A stretch of 64,000 nt of DNA from Chitinophaga sancti (GCF_034424315.1 NZ_CP139972.1:4464001-4528000), one strand, 5' to 3'. Positions 1-8,789 are shown, counted from the stretch's first letter. Notes: generated by a model not told the origin, from the sequence alone. Numbers and translations are program-made.

Positions 1-1
1 A

Positions 2-1045
2 TATACCAGATCCTGGTATAGTATAGCTGAAAATTTTCAAAAAGAATATCATTTGGTTGGTTATCCAAGTCTTCTATTTTTTTCTCCTAAAGGGAATTTG
101 GTACATAGAGGAGTAGGTTATAAATCCAAGGAAGCTTTAATTGCTTTGTCCAGAGATGCTGTTAATCCAAACACACAATATGTAGGTTTAAAGAAAAATT
201 ATAAAGTCGGAAAAATCGCTAAATCGAAAGACGTTAATGCCCTTATTGATATTGCGATAGAGAATGGTGATAAAGAATTCGCAGAAGAGGTCGCAGTAAA
301 ATATAAAAAAGATTTCATTGATAAGTTAAGTATGGATCAATTATGTACTATTGATAACCTTATTTTCATAAAAAAACATTCAAATCTAGTTAATTCGCAA
401 GACTTAGTTTTTTCTCTATTTAGAAATTCTCCGTCAAGATGTGACAGTCTATTGCCTGGTTTAGCAAAAGCAGTCATAAATTTAGTGGTCGAAAAAGAAG
501 AAATTACTCCTCGATTAAATTACAAGGACCCTCGATTAACTAATTGGCAATTAATTGGTTCGAATATTAACAGGAAATATGGAAAGGATATTGCTGAAAA
601 ATTAGTACCTAACGCAAGAATGAATTTTGCATTTGAGACAAAAAACTGGAAAGAATATGCCAACTTAAAAGATCGTGAGCTTTTAAATAATGATTTTCCA
701 GTTAACGATTCAAGCCTTTACGCATGGAACTTGAATATAGCAGCATGGAATACGTATTTAGTATGCGATGATTCAACTGTATTAGCTAAAGCATTATCTT
801 GGAGTGACCGATCCATGCAGATTTTATCTGCGATGAAAGCAGATTCCGCAGAACAATATTTGGATACCAAGGCAAGAATACTATATAAACTGGGGCATAT
901 ATCTAAAGCATTAGAAAATGAGCAAAAAGCAATTGAAGTAGGAATGAGAAAAGCTCAAAAATCAGGTGGGGGTAAGAGTATATTTTATAATGAATTTAGT
1001 GCAGTATTGGAGAAAATGAAAAATGGAGAATCTATTAGTAATTAA
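2..1045 (+). CDS. Thioredoxin-fold protein with long C-terminal domain (5' partial)
   Basis: The reading frame is open to the first base, so the true start lies upstream; the TTG at 53 is an internal codon. The first visible residues (AENFQKEYHLVGYPSLLFF) match the second half of a thioredoxin fold: the cis-proline motif (GYP), then a beta strand and a hairpin with a GNLVHRGVGY turn. The CxxC region would lie before the window. About 280 further residues are mostly helical and probably TPR-like towards the end, where a LDTKARILYKLG segment is followed by alternating small and large residues. Bacteroidota have many thioredoxin-family proteins with such extensions, usually exported, but export cannot be judged here. 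The exact substrate is unknown. The gene is followed by a hairpin terminator at 1314. Confidence 0.7.
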   Translation, partial: YTRSWYSIAENFQKEYHLVGYPSLLFFSPKGNLVHRGVGYKSKEALIALSRDAVNPNTQYVGLKKNYKVGKIAKSKDVNALIDIAIENGDKEFAEEVAVKYKKDFIDKLSMDQLCTIDNLIFIKKHSNLVNSQDLVFSLFRNSPSRCDSLLPGLAKAVINLVVEKEEITPRLNYKDPRLTNWQLIGSNINRKYGKDIAEKLVPNARMNFAFETKNWKEYANLKDRELLNNDFPVNDSSLYAWNLNIAAWNTYLVCDDSTVLAKALSWSDRSMQILSAMKADSAEQYLDTKARILYKLGHISKALENEQKAIEVGMRKAQKSGGGKSIFYNEFSAVLEKMKNGESISN

Positions 1046-1313
1046 ATATCAATTCATTATAGATTAATTTACTTAAACTATTAAGGAGAGAAATTTAAAA
1101 GTAAAAATTAAAAACTATTCTAAAAATTGTGAAGTAAAAAACTGATCTTTTTCTGGAATAGTTTCAAAAAACTTAATAAATATTTGATTCGTTAGAATAG
1201 AGCACGGAATTGAATTATAGGAACTATTTCACTAAGTGTGTAAATAATAAAGTCGAGGTTATAGTATAATTATATTCTTACTCTATCACCAAAGATAGTC
1301 AAGAACTAATTAA

Positions 1314-1353
1314 GGATCATGCACCAGTTTCTAATGGGCATGGTCCATTTTTT
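1314..1353 (+). terminator. Rho-independent terminator after the thioredoxin-like gene
   Basis: GGATCATGC (1314-1322) pairs with GCATGGTCC (1338-1346) through one G-U pair, followed at once by a run of seven T. The rest of 1046-1374 is AT-rich and shows no gene. Confidence 0.6.
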
Positions 1354-1454
1354 TATTGTAAGGTTCCCCGAAAATGGTCCGGTGAGGTTAGAGAAAAATC
1401 TCTAACTTAATATAATAATGAAAAAAATACGATTCACTGAGAACCAAATTATCT

Positions 1455-1459
1455 CCATC
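1455..1459. repeat. IS21 copy 1 target-site duplication, left
   Basis: CCATC directly abuts the IS21 end; the same five bases occur at 4156-4160. Confidence 0.85.
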
Positions 1460-1600
1460 TGTAAATGGTAAATAATAATGCAGCAAAAATGGTAAATATG
1501 AATGCAGCAGATTCGATAACAATACTGCAGCAAGAATGGTAACAATGGTACAGCAAAATCGGTAACAATTGTTACACAATCCGGCAAAAGTAGTCTGTTA

Positions 1601-2356
1601 TCAGGAACCTTCAAAAATAGTTTTACGATTCTTCAATCTGTAACTTTCACCACTAAAGTTTATGACTTCACAATGGTAAAGTAGCCGGTCCAGTAAAGCC
1701 GTAGCTATGACCTCATCATCCAGCTGTTTGCTCCAGTCTGAAGGCTTCTTATTTGTAGTGATGATTATTGACGTAGATTCATAAATCTGATTGATAAAAT
1801 TGAAAAATGATATTGCCAGGTTCTTCTCCAGCGGGAAGAGCATAATATCATCAATAACGAGAAGGTTAGCCTTTAATAGTCGTTTATATTCAACCTGCTG
1901 GGTTTTAACAAAGTCCTTCGTCTTAAGCATATTTACCAGGTCATCCATTCTTCTGAAGTAGGCGTTATATCCAGCCTTTACAGCATCCTGACACAAACCT
2001 GCAGCTAAAAATGTCTTGCCAGTTCCACTCGGCCCCATCAGAACAATATTAAATAATTGATCTACCCAATTCAATTCTCTAAGTTGCTTTAAGCGACCAG
2101 GACTAATTTCATCCTCTGATCCTGTTTTGTAATGATTCAGGTCTGACATCTGAGGTAACCAGGCTGCCTTTTCCCGTTTGTTCAAGTCTTTTACAGAGCG
2201 GTGTGTTGCTTCCGTTTCCAGTATTTGGCTTAGGAACTTTACATATCCCATCTCTTGTTGTTCTGCTTCAGTGATTAATGCCTTTATTCCATTGCTAATA
2301 CCACCCAGCCTAAAAGCTGTACATAATTCGCGGATTCGTTGCTTTTCTGTTTCCAT
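1601..2356 (-). CDS. istB: IS21 transposition helper ATPase IstB
   Basis: This 251-residue protein is a DnaC-like AAA+ ATPase that partners IstA in target selection for IS21 transposition. The Walker A motif GPSGTGKTFLA is near residue 108, Walker B LLVIDDIMLFP near 168, and the sensor region IIITTNKKPSDW near 197. Length is normal for IstB. It lies 56 bases downstream of istA on the same strand, the usual IS21 order. Its protein is identical to the copy at 33450-34205, so this is part of an active or recently active element and not a host replication gene. Confidence 0.95.
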   Translation of the reverse strand: METEKQRIRELCTAFRLGGISNGIKALITEAEQQEMGYVKFLSQILETEATHRSVKDLNKREKAAWLPQMSDLNHYKTGSEDEISPGRLKQLRELNWVDQLFNIVLMGPSGTGKTFLAAGLCQDAVKAGYNAYFRRMDDLVNMLKTKDFVKTQQVEYKRLLKANLLVIDDIMLFPLEKNLAISFFNFINQIYESTSIIITTNKKPSDWSKQLDDEVIATALLDRLLYHCEVINFSGESYRLKNRKTIFEGS

Positions 2357-2412
2357 ATAATTTTGTGATTTAAAAATGAGCGGCCACGCTTTGCCTGGCC
2401 GCTTTATCGGAT

Positions 2413-3966
2413 TTAATTGAAGATTATATCATAGTTGATCAACTTGCTCCTGGCTGGTTCTGTGTTGGCTTTTTGTTGAACAGGAGCTGTTAATGGGTTA
2501 TTGGTGATCGTATTTGCAGGGACTATTTCTTGTTGTTGTAGCTTCCCAAGATGCTCTGCAACAGACTTAAAATCAGACGCACTGTAGATATGATATTGGC
2601 TACAATAGTACAAGGTTTCAAGCGCTAAGACTGGTTCCAGCTTATTTACTATAGTCTTTAGCAATTGTATCTGATCGCGTATATATCGCGGTTTCTCTGT
2701 CTTAAGTTGGAAGACCCATCCCAATGCCTCCTTCTGATCAGTAAAAAGAGTCGCAAACTCTTGCATCATCTCCAGGATTGCCCGGGATTTGTCTCTACCA
2801 TGGTCAGTTTGTAAGATCTTCTGTCCTTTAAGTGGTGAGATTATATGGCGACAAAGCTCTTGTTTTTCGGTATTTAAAATAACTAATTCCTGTTCTTCCC
2901 TGATCACCAGTACCCGGCTTTGACGATCTTTATATGTGCCAAGTGGCAATGAGTAAAAATTACTTTTCCAACTGATTGTGTTATCTTTTCGTACAGCATA
3001 GGAACTATATTCTGGTTCCATCATTTTAACAGGGGTATAGGGATATAGAAAGGTCACTTCATTTTCCATTTCTTCAGCTGGTATTAACTTTGTGGTGCCG
3101 TGGATTAATGCATTGGCTGTACGTTTGAGCCAGGCCAGTACTTCTTCATTCACCAACTGAACATCTTTAAAAAATCGCCCATATAGAAAATTTCTTTTCA
3201 CATACTTTACGACATTTTCTATTTTCCCCTTGGACTCAGGATCTGCCGCACGGCAGAAATAGGTTTTAAGAGGTCGCTGAGAGATATACTGCCGAAAATG
3301 TTCGGTAAGGATCAGATCTCCCCAATTCTCGTCAACCATAAATAATCGGTCCTGGTCATAGACAAGTTCCTGAGGCATGCCCCCAAAATGGCTAAAAGCT
3401 CTCTCATGTGCTTCTATAACCGTAATGGTAGTAAATGGTCGATCTGTAAATAATACGTATTTAAAGCGCGAGCGGGATAGACTCATACAGAAAAACTGTA
3501 CTTTGCGCGTTCGTCCTTCAGTAGTTCGCATGTTATAAAAGCCAAAATCAACCTGAGCTTGCTGCCCATAAGGTAGTTCTGCTACCATCTGATATTGCCG
3601 GGTTGGCTCTTCCACAGAAAGGCTGTACTTAGCCCTGATGGCCATAACAAAATTATAAACTGTTTTAGGGCTGATTGGTCCAAAACCGGGAAACTGTTCT
3701 TTTAATAAATCATGGATTTGAGCAGAAGATGTATCTGGAAGACTTCTCAGGCGATTATATATAAAATCTTCAAATTCCAGAAGTAGTTTCTTTCGACCCT
3801 TTTTCTGTTGGCTGATAGTTAAAAAATCCTCCTCACTCATTGAGAGTTGCAGTTTGACCGTACGCCAGTTTAGTCCTGTTATCCTGGAAATTGATCGAAT
3901 AGAGTGTTTATCCCGGTAAAGTTGATGAATACGCTGGTAAGTCATAAGTTTGTTTAAATAGTTCAT
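2413..3966 (-). CDS. istA: IS21 transposase IstA
   Basis: This 517-residue DDE transposase carries out strand transfer of IS21. An N-terminal HTH (IRSISRITGLNWRTVKLQL) comes first, then an rve/integrase core with first Asp in QAQVDFGFYNM (about residue 138), second Asp in PQELVYDQDR (about 200) and the Glu in ESKGKIENVVKYVKRNF (about 250). A C-terminal beta-barrel-like region (SYAVRKDNTISWKSNFYSLP) follows. The C-terminal about 40 residues are Gln/Asn/Thr-rich. Full length, identical to the copy at 34262-35815. The rve core and the istB neighbour make this call secure. Confidence 0.95.
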   Translation of the reverse strand: MNYLNKLMTYQRIHQLYRDKHSIRSISRITGLNWRTVKLQLSMSEEDFLTISQQKKGRKKLLLEFEDFIYNRLRSLPDTSSAQIHDLLKEQFPGFGPISPKTVYNFVMAIRAKYSLSVEEPTRQYQMVAELPYGQQAQVDFGFYNMRTTEGRTRKVQFFCMSLSRSRFKYVLFTDRPFTTITVIEAHERAFSHFGGMPQELVYDQDRLFMVDENWGDLILTEHFRQYISQRPLKTYFCRAADPESKGKIENVVKYVKRNFLYGRFFKDVQLVNEEVLAWLKRTANALIHGTTKLIPAEEMENEVTFLYPYTPVKMMEPEYSSYAVRKDNTISWKSNFYSLPLGTYKDRQSRVLVIREEQELVILNTEKQELCRHIISPLKGQKILQTDHGRDKSRAILEMMQEFATLFTDQKEALGWVFQLKTEKPRYIRDQIQLLKTIVNKLEPVLALETLYYCSQYHIYSASDFKSVAEHLGKLQQQEIVPANTITNNPLTAPVQQKANTEPARSKLINYDIIFN

Positions 3967-4341
3967 TTAACCCTGTCTTTGTGATGATTGACAAAGGTTG
4001 AAAAAATCCCTCCGGGAACAATCCTGGGGGGATGAACTATGTAACAACTGTAATCTTAGTGATGCATTAATGTTACCATTATTGCTGTAGCATTGTTACC
4101 GAATCTGCTGCACTCATATTTACCATTTTTGCTGCATTATTATTTACTGCTTACACCATCCTAAAAAAGCAGGAATCAGGCATCGCAATTAAGGCCCTGG
4201 TAAGGGAAAATGGTGTTAGCGAAGCAACCGTGTACAATTGGAAAGCGAAGTATGGTGGTATGGAGGCTAATGAATTGAAGCGGATGAAAGAACTTGAGGA
4301 AGAGAATGCCAGACTGAAGAGCATTGTAGCCAATTTGACAC

Positions 4342-4733
4342 TTGAGGATGATGCGGTTAGGAATTCCCTGGAAAAAAGTTCGGCGGCCTGACGACAAACG
4401 ACAAGTAATAGAGTTATTGGTGCAGGAAAATGTGAGTGAGCGTCAGGCCTGTAAGCTGGTAGACCTACCTCGGTCTTCCTTCCGATATAAGCGCAAAGTT
4501 AAAGATGACATTTCGTTAATGGAGGCGCTGGAGGAATTGATAAAGAAACATCCTTCTATCGGCTTCTGGAAGTGCTACCACCGTTTGAGAAGAAAAGGTC
4601 ATCCATGGAATCATAAGCGGCTCTACCAGGTTTATAAATACGGCTAATGGCAGAAGAGTGGAAAGATGATTATAATAGATCCAGACCTCAGGCGCTTGGA
4701 TTTGTTTCTCCGCTGGAATTCTTCTGTAAATAA
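4342..4733 (+). pseudogene. IS3 orfB, internally deleted
   Basis: The first part (4342-4647) is a normal OrfB start: KKVRRPDDKRQVIELLVQ, an HTH-like stretch, and the WNHKRLYQVYKYG motif just before the catalytic core. It then hits TAA. The frame beginning at ATG 4647 encodes EEWKDDYNRSRPQALGFVSP, the extreme C-terminus of the same family. The whole DDE core between them is missing, so the deletion removed about 150-170 codons. Confidence 0.75.
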
Positions 4734-4799
4734 CAACAAAAAAAAATTATTCAAAACTCTAACCCCAGCTGGATCAAAATATAGGTAAGCTTACACCAC

Positions 4800-6005
4800 T
4801 AGTGCTATGTTAAATATCAAATGACGTAAATATAATGTATATTCGATGAAATATTTCCGGAGATGATACGCTATACCGTTAAATTAACAAAAAGTGAAGT
4901 TGAAGAATTACACAGCATAATAAATAAAGGTTCACATACTTCTCAAACCTTTCGTATGGCTTATATTCTATTAAATTGTGATGATGGAAAATACTCGGAA
5001 AAAGTGACCAACGAGCAAATAAGTAAAGTTTTGAAAGTTGGGATGCGCACAATAGATCGGGTTAAGAAGAAATTTATAGAAGAAGGCTTTGAAGGGGTAT
5101 TAGAAAGACGGCCTTCAAATCGTATTTACGAGTCTAAAGTGGATGGAGATATAGAAGCGAAGTTAGTCACATTATGCTGTAGTGAGCCACCTAAGGGATT
5201 TGCTAGATGGTCGTTACGGCTCCTGGCAGACAAGATGGTTGAATTAAAGTATGTAGAAAAGATCTCTCATGTAACAGTAAGAAAGGTCTTAAAAAAAATG
5301 AACTTAAGCCCTGGAAATCAAAAGGGTGGGTAATCCCACCGCATTGTAATAGCGAATTTGTGGCAAAGATGGAGAATGTGTTAGATGTATATAAGAGGCC
5401 TTATAATGCTGATTATCCTGTTATTTGCATGGACGAGTCGCCAAAACAGTTAGTCGATGAAGTGAGACAATCAGTTGCCATGAAGCCTGGTCAGGAAAGA
5501 AGAGTAGATTACGAGTACGTTAGACATGGCATGGTAAATATATTTATAGCAAATGAACCATTGAAAGGGAAGCGTTTTGTGGAGGTAACAGCATTCAAAG
5601 CCAGAAAGGATTGGGCAATGTTTATTAAAGAAATCGCAGATAAGAAATATCCCAAAGCGAAAAAGATAACCCTGGTGATGGATAATTTAAAAACGCACAC
5701 GGGTGCTGCATTTTATGAGACCTTTGAACCCAAAGAAGCAAAAAGGCTGTGTGACAGATTTGAATTCATCTATACCCCAAAACATGGAAGCTGGTTAAAT
5801 ATGGCCGAAATAGAATTGCACGTATTGAATGGACAGTGCCTGAACAGGCATATATCTACAATCGAGAAGGTAAAAGAAGAGGTCACGGAATGGCAAATTC
5901 ATCGAAACAATAAGAACAGCCAAATAAACTGGCAATTCACAAACAAAGAAGCAAGAGTGAAGTTAAAAAGATTGTATCCGTCAATTAATAATTAACCTAA
6001 CACTA
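4800..6005 (+). mobile_element. IS630-family insertion sequence, copy 1
   Basis: The 1206-bp element is bounded by TA dinucleotides. Inner ends GTGCTATGTTAA (left) and, reversed, GTGTTAGGTTAA (right) are related inverted repeats. An equal-length copy lies at 44635-45840 with only scattered differences. The right flank (6006 on) is an istA fragment. Confidence 0.85.
4863..5995 (+). CDS. IS630 transposase, expressed through a -1 frameshift
   Basis: Two overlapping frames make one transposase. The first (4863-5333, 156 aa) holds the N-terminal HTH domains (TNEQISKVLKVGMRTIDRVK). The second (to 5995) holds the DDE domain: VICMDESPKQL, KKITLVMDNLKTH and GSWLNMAEIELHV. A run of eight A at 5291-5298 lets a -1 slip turn LKKMNLSPGN into LKKNELKPWKSKGWVIPP, which is the sequence expected of IS630 transposases at that point. 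Copy 2 has the same A8 run and the same split, so the shift looks programmed rather than an error. Five residue differences from copy 2 were seen in the second frame or near it (for example NLKTH versus NFKTH). Confidence 0.85.
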
Positions 6006-6157
6006 GTCCATATTCCCCAAGAGATAAGGGTATGGTAGAGGGCGCTGTTAATATTGTCTATATGCATATTTATGCAAGGATAAGAAACGAGATATGCCAT
6101 AGCATAGAGTCGCTCAATTGGATTATCCGCACTCACCTGGATGTTCTTAATAGAAAG
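6006..6157 (+). pseudogene. istA C-terminal fragment (a different IS21-family element)
   Basis: The frame starting at the IS630 edge encodes SPYSPRDKGMVEGAVNIVY, then RIRNEICHSIESLNW. This corresponds to the third catalytic region of IstA (PRDKxxVEgaV) and the following helix. It is unlike the two complete IS21 copies in sequence. It is cut on the left by IS630 and on the right by IS66. Confidence 0.7.
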
Positions 6158-6267
6158 GTATGCCTCCGGGATGCTGAAAAATGAATTTCTTTAGGTTGAG
6201 TAATTTTCCTGATCAAATAAATATCAAAATGAAACGGAAAATATCTAAATCAACCTAGGAGGAGTAT

Positions 6268-6540
6268 ATGTTTTCACTTATATCAGAGCAGGTAAATACT
6301 GGCAGGTCAGTCAAGTCAATCTGTGATCAACATAATATCCAGTCCAGTAATTGGTTCTATTGGCAGAAAAAATACCACCAACGTCAAATATCATCTAATG
6401 GCGATGAGAGTAGCTTTACCTTACTTCAAATAACCCCTGATCTTATTACGCCAAATGATCCTGGTATATTTGCTGAATATAAGGGGATCAAATTGTACCA
6501 GCAGGTATCAGCATCATTTCTCAGGGAATTAATTAGATAA
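6268..6540 (+). CDS. tnpA: IS66 TnpA-type HTH protein
   Basis: A 90-residue accessory protein of IS66 elements, with a Mer/HTH-like motif SICDQHNIQSSNWFYWQKKY and the C-terminal GIFAEYKGIKLY strand. The homologue in copy 2 begins 13 residues earlier (MRTKKSQVNKEEYMF). Here the matching stretch MKRKISKST is followed by an in-frame TAG, leaving the ATG at 6268, just after AGGAGGAG, as start. The stop is followed by tnpB after three bases, suggesting translational coupling. Confidence 0.85.
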   Translation: MFSLISEQVNTGRSVKSICDQHNIQSSNWFYWQKKYHQRQISSNGDESSFTLLQITPDLITPNDPGIFAEYKGIKLYQQVSASFLRELIR

Positions 6541-6543
6541 TTT

Positions 6544-6900
6544 ATGTTGCAGATTAATCCTGGTACCCGGTATCTTTTTTATCATAAATGGGCTGACGCC
6601 AGAAAAAGTTTTGATGGCTTAATTGGCCTCGTAACCAATGAACTTAATATAGAAATGGAGTCCGGCGATGTTTTTATATTTATCAACCGTAGTCAAACCC
6701 ACATTAAGTTTCTCCAATGGGAAGGCGATGGGTATGGAATGTATTACAAGCGCTTAGAAGAGGGCACCTTTGAACTTCCTTCCGGGTTTATGGAAGGTAC
6801 ACATAGTGAAATTTCAAGCAAACAACTTTCTCTTATTTTAAACGGAGTTTCTTTGAGAAAAGCCTTTTCCCGGAAGCGGTATTCCGACTCTAATAGATAA
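6544..6900 (+). CDS. tnpB: IS66 Orf2 protein TnpB
   Basis: A 118-residue IS66 Orf2 protein, required with TnpA for transposition though its exact biochemical role is unclear. Diagnostic motifs are TRYLFYHKWADARKSFDGL, ESGDVFIFINRSQTHIKFL and WEGDGYGMYYKRLEEGTFELP split across residues 40-75. Full length. It begins three bases after tnpA and is followed by a remarkable 23-bp-arm palindrome before tnpC. Confidence 0.9.
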   Translation: MLQINPGTRYLFYHKWADARKSFDGLIGLVTNELNIEMESGDVFIFINRSQTHIKFLQWEGDGYGMYYKRLEEGTFELPSGFMEGTHSEISSKQLSLILNGVSLRKAFSRKRYSDSNR

Positions 6901-6914
6901 CTATTTTTCCTTGC

Positions 6915-6961
6915 AATAATAGAAAAGGGGTAGCAAACTTTGCTACCCCTTTTCTATTATT
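6915..6961. terminator. Perfect 23-bp inverted repeat between tnpB and tnpC
   Basis: The arm at 6915-6937 (core AGAAAAGGGGTAGCAAA) is the exact reverse complement of 6939-6961, with one central C. It would form a very stable hairpin ending in a T-rich arm and could terminate in either direction. IS66 copy 2 has nothing like it at the same place, so it was gained or lost by one copy. Confidence 0.7.
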
Positions 6962-7060
6962 TGAATGTCAATATTCATGACAGGTTTATCCACGATCGAC
7001 AGGGTATAAATAATGATATTACATACTTGCAGAAACACCTGACAGTATTATCTTTGGGCC

Positions 7061-8614
7061 ATGTCAGAATCTGCTGCACATATCAATTATAAAGAGTTGT
7101 ACGAGGCTACATTGCTGATGAATCAGCACTTATTGAAGGGCATGGAACAGCAGCAGAAAAGCAACCAGAGCTTACAAGACCAGGTTGCTCAGTTACAATA
7201 CCAACTACAGCAGTTAACCAAGCTTTTAAAAGGATTTAAATCAGAACGTTTTGTTCCAGCTACAATCTCTAATATGCAGTCTGAGCTGGGTTTTTCTCTT
7301 GAAATAACGGCTTTTGCTACCAATCTGGAAGACGTAAGTAAGATTAGCTATACGAGAAAAAAGAAGACTAATGATGAGTCTGAACTGACAAGCATATCAA
7401 AATTACCTGATCATCTTAGACGGGAAACTACAGTATTAGAGCCTGTAGAGGACGTAACCGATTGTGTAAAGATCGGAGAAGAAGTACGTGAAACGTTGAG
7501 CTGGAAACCGGGAGAAATATTTGTTAATCGGACTGTTGTAAATGTTTACAGTCGCATCGCTACTGGAAAAAAGGGGAAGGAAATTATTATCAAATCAGCA
7601 CTTCCTGTAAGGGCAATAAATAAATGCCTTGCTGATCCTGCCTTATTGGCGCAAATAACAGTTGACAAGCTAGTAGATCATAAGCCACTCAATCGTCAAC
7701 TGGAGACATTCAAACGTAATGGAGTAATAATTGCATACTCCATTATTGCAGATTGGATTTGCCTTGTTGCGAAAGCTCTTCAACCATTGGGGATTATACT
7801 CTTGAAAGAGATGTATAAGTATGATTACTGGCATGCAGATGAAACCACTATTGAAGTATTAGATAGAGCAAAAGAAAAGGAGACTCATAAAGGATACTAT
7901 TGGAGCTACCTAACAGGTGATGGGAAATTAATTTACTATGATTATCAGCCTGGCCGTGGAGGAGAACGACCACTGAGTATACTAAAGGATTTTAAAGGAA
8001 ATCTTCAAGTGGACGGTTACGCCATTTACGATGAACTTCCACTTGAAGATATTACAATCTTCTACTGTATGGCGCACGCGCGGCGGCGAATATATGACGC
8101 CCAAAGCAATAACATAAAACTAGCTTCACACGCATTGGCTGAAATAGCAAAGCTATATGCAATAGAACAGGAATGCAAAGATGAAAATCTAAGTGAAGAA
8201 CAAATAAAGGAATATCGGCTAAAGAAAAGTATTCCCATACTCAAAGAGCCAGGTGAATGGATGGTAAACGAGTATAAACAACTTCGCCCCAAAACGCTCA
8301 TTGCAAAAGCACTTGCCTATAGTATTAAAAGGTGGGAAAAGCTAAGCCTATATGCAACTACAGGACATCTTCAAATAGACAATAACGCGATTGAGCGTTG
8401 TATGAGAAGTGTGGCTGTTGGAAGGAAAAATTATTTATTCTGCGGTAGTCATGACGCAGCCGGAAGAGCTGGGCGACTTTACTCTTTACTAGTTACCTGC
8501 AAGCTCAATAATGTAAACCCATACGAATGGCTGAAAGATATACTGAGCCAAGACCTGAGTGAAATCCCCATCAATCAGATTAAAAATCTACTACCTCACA
8601 ATTGGAAAAAATAG
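7061..8614 (+). CDS. tnpC: IS66 transposase TnpC
   Basis: A 517-residue DDE transposase. An N-terminal coiled coil (residues about 20-55, Gln/Leu-rich QQQKSNQSLQDQVAQLQYQ) is followed by LLKGFKSERF, the zinc-finger-like region (here without obvious Cys clusters), and the IS66 catalytic core. That core contains YDYWHADETTIEVL, VDGYAIYDELP and NNAIERCMRSVAVGRKNYLF, with the C-terminal IS66_C tail CKLNNVNPYEWLKDIL. The frame is intact here, unlike copy 2, so this copy is the likelier active source. The start MSESAAHINYKELYEA matches the homologue. Confidence 0.95.
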   Translation: MSESAAHINYKELYEATLLMNQHLLKGMEQQQKSNQSLQDQVAQLQYQLQQLTKLLKGFKSERFVPATISNMQSELGFSLEITAFATNLEDVSKISYTRKKKTNDESELTSISKLPDHLRRETTVLEPVEDVTDCVKIGEEVRETLSWKPGEIFVNRTVVNVYSRIATGKKGKEIIIKSALPVRAINKCLADPALLAQITVDKLVDHKPLNRQLETFKRNGVIIAYSIIADWICLVAKALQPLGIILLKEMYKYDYWHADETTIEVLDRAKEKETHKGYYWSYLTGDGKLIYYDYQPGRGGERPLSILKDFKGNLQVDGYAIYDELPLEDITIFYCMAHARRRIYDAQSNNIKLASHALAEIAKLYAIEQECKDENLSEEQIKEYRLKKSIPILKEPGEWMVNEYKQLRPKTLIAKALAYSIKRWEKLSLYATTGHLQIDNNAIERCMRSVAVGRKNYLFCGSHDAAGRAGRLYSLLVTCKLNNVNPYEWLKDILSQDLSEIPINQIKNLLPHNWKK

Positions 8615-8694
8615 ATACTGCCCAAAATGGAAATGGCTTAGTGCAAAATTAAGACGAAAAATGATACCCATTTTTAAATATCCCGGAGGCATAC

Positions 8695-8785
8695 AAGAAT
8701 CCTGCCCCTGTCTTTTCACCCATCGCTTGAATGTTGACGACGCGAGGTGATTCAGTTCACAGAATTTTGCAATACTCAACTTACT
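8695..8785 (-). pseudogene. Fragment of an IS66-like tnpA/HTH protein
   Basis: Minus-strand frame SIAKFCELNHLASSTFKRWV is a typical accessory HTH of IS66-like elements. It runs into the end of IS66 copy 1 and lacks a clear start, with an in-frame TGA just upstream. It is a leftover of another element. Confidence 0.45.
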
Positions 8786-8789
8786 GGAT

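Larger units (their letters stand above)
1460..4155 (-). mobile_element. IS21-family insertion sequence, copy 1 (complete)
   Basis: This 2696-bp element has TGTAA ends and inverted terminal regions sharing TAAATAATAATGCAGCAAAA. Inside both ends the motif GCAGCAAAAATGGTAA or variants is iterated about every 25 bases, as expected for IS21 transposase binding sites. It carries istA and istB on the minus strand and is flanked by a 5-bp duplication CCATC. A second copy of exactly the same length, with identical encoded proteins, lies at 33309-36004, so transposition was recent. Confidence 0.95.
1418..4391 (+). pseudogene. IS3 orfA, interrupted by IS21
   Basis: Joining 1418-1459 to 4161-4391, and so removing the IS21 and one copy of CCATC, gives one open frame starting MKKIRFTENQIISILKKQES. 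It carries a helix-turn-helix (ALVRENGVSEATVYNWKAKY), then a GGMEANELKRMKELEEEN leucine-zipper region typical of IS407-group OrfA. The reading frame was intact before the IS21 landed, so this is a clean insertional knock-out. Confidence 0.8.
1375..4777 (+). mobile_element. IS3-family (IS407-like) remnant split by an IS21
   Basis: Imperfect terminal repeats start TGGTCCGG-TGAGGTTAGAG at 1375 and, on the other strand, TGATCCAGCTGGGGTTAGAG ending at 4777. They are flanked by AAA on both sides, a weak 3-bp duplication in a low-complexity context. Inside are an orfA cut by IS21 and an orfB with a large internal deletion, so the element cannot move by itself. Confidence 0.65.
6158..8694 (+). mobile_element. 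IS66-family insertion sequence, copy 1
   Basis: Terminal repeats GTATGCCTCCGGG (6158) and its reverse complement (ending 8694) enclose tnpA, tnpB and tnpC in order. The eight bases on the two sides (left AATAGAAA, right AAGAATCC) do not match, and the flanks belong to different IS remnants. A deletion or recombination has therefore removed one original flank. Confidence 0.9.

Noticed and set aside
1388..1614. Two minus-strand ORFs across the IS21 left end with repeated Tyr/Cys/Leu-rich peptides
   Set aside because: They translate the iterated transposase-binding repeats and the IS21 end; the second end copy at 33190-33463 gives the same peptides. Not genes.
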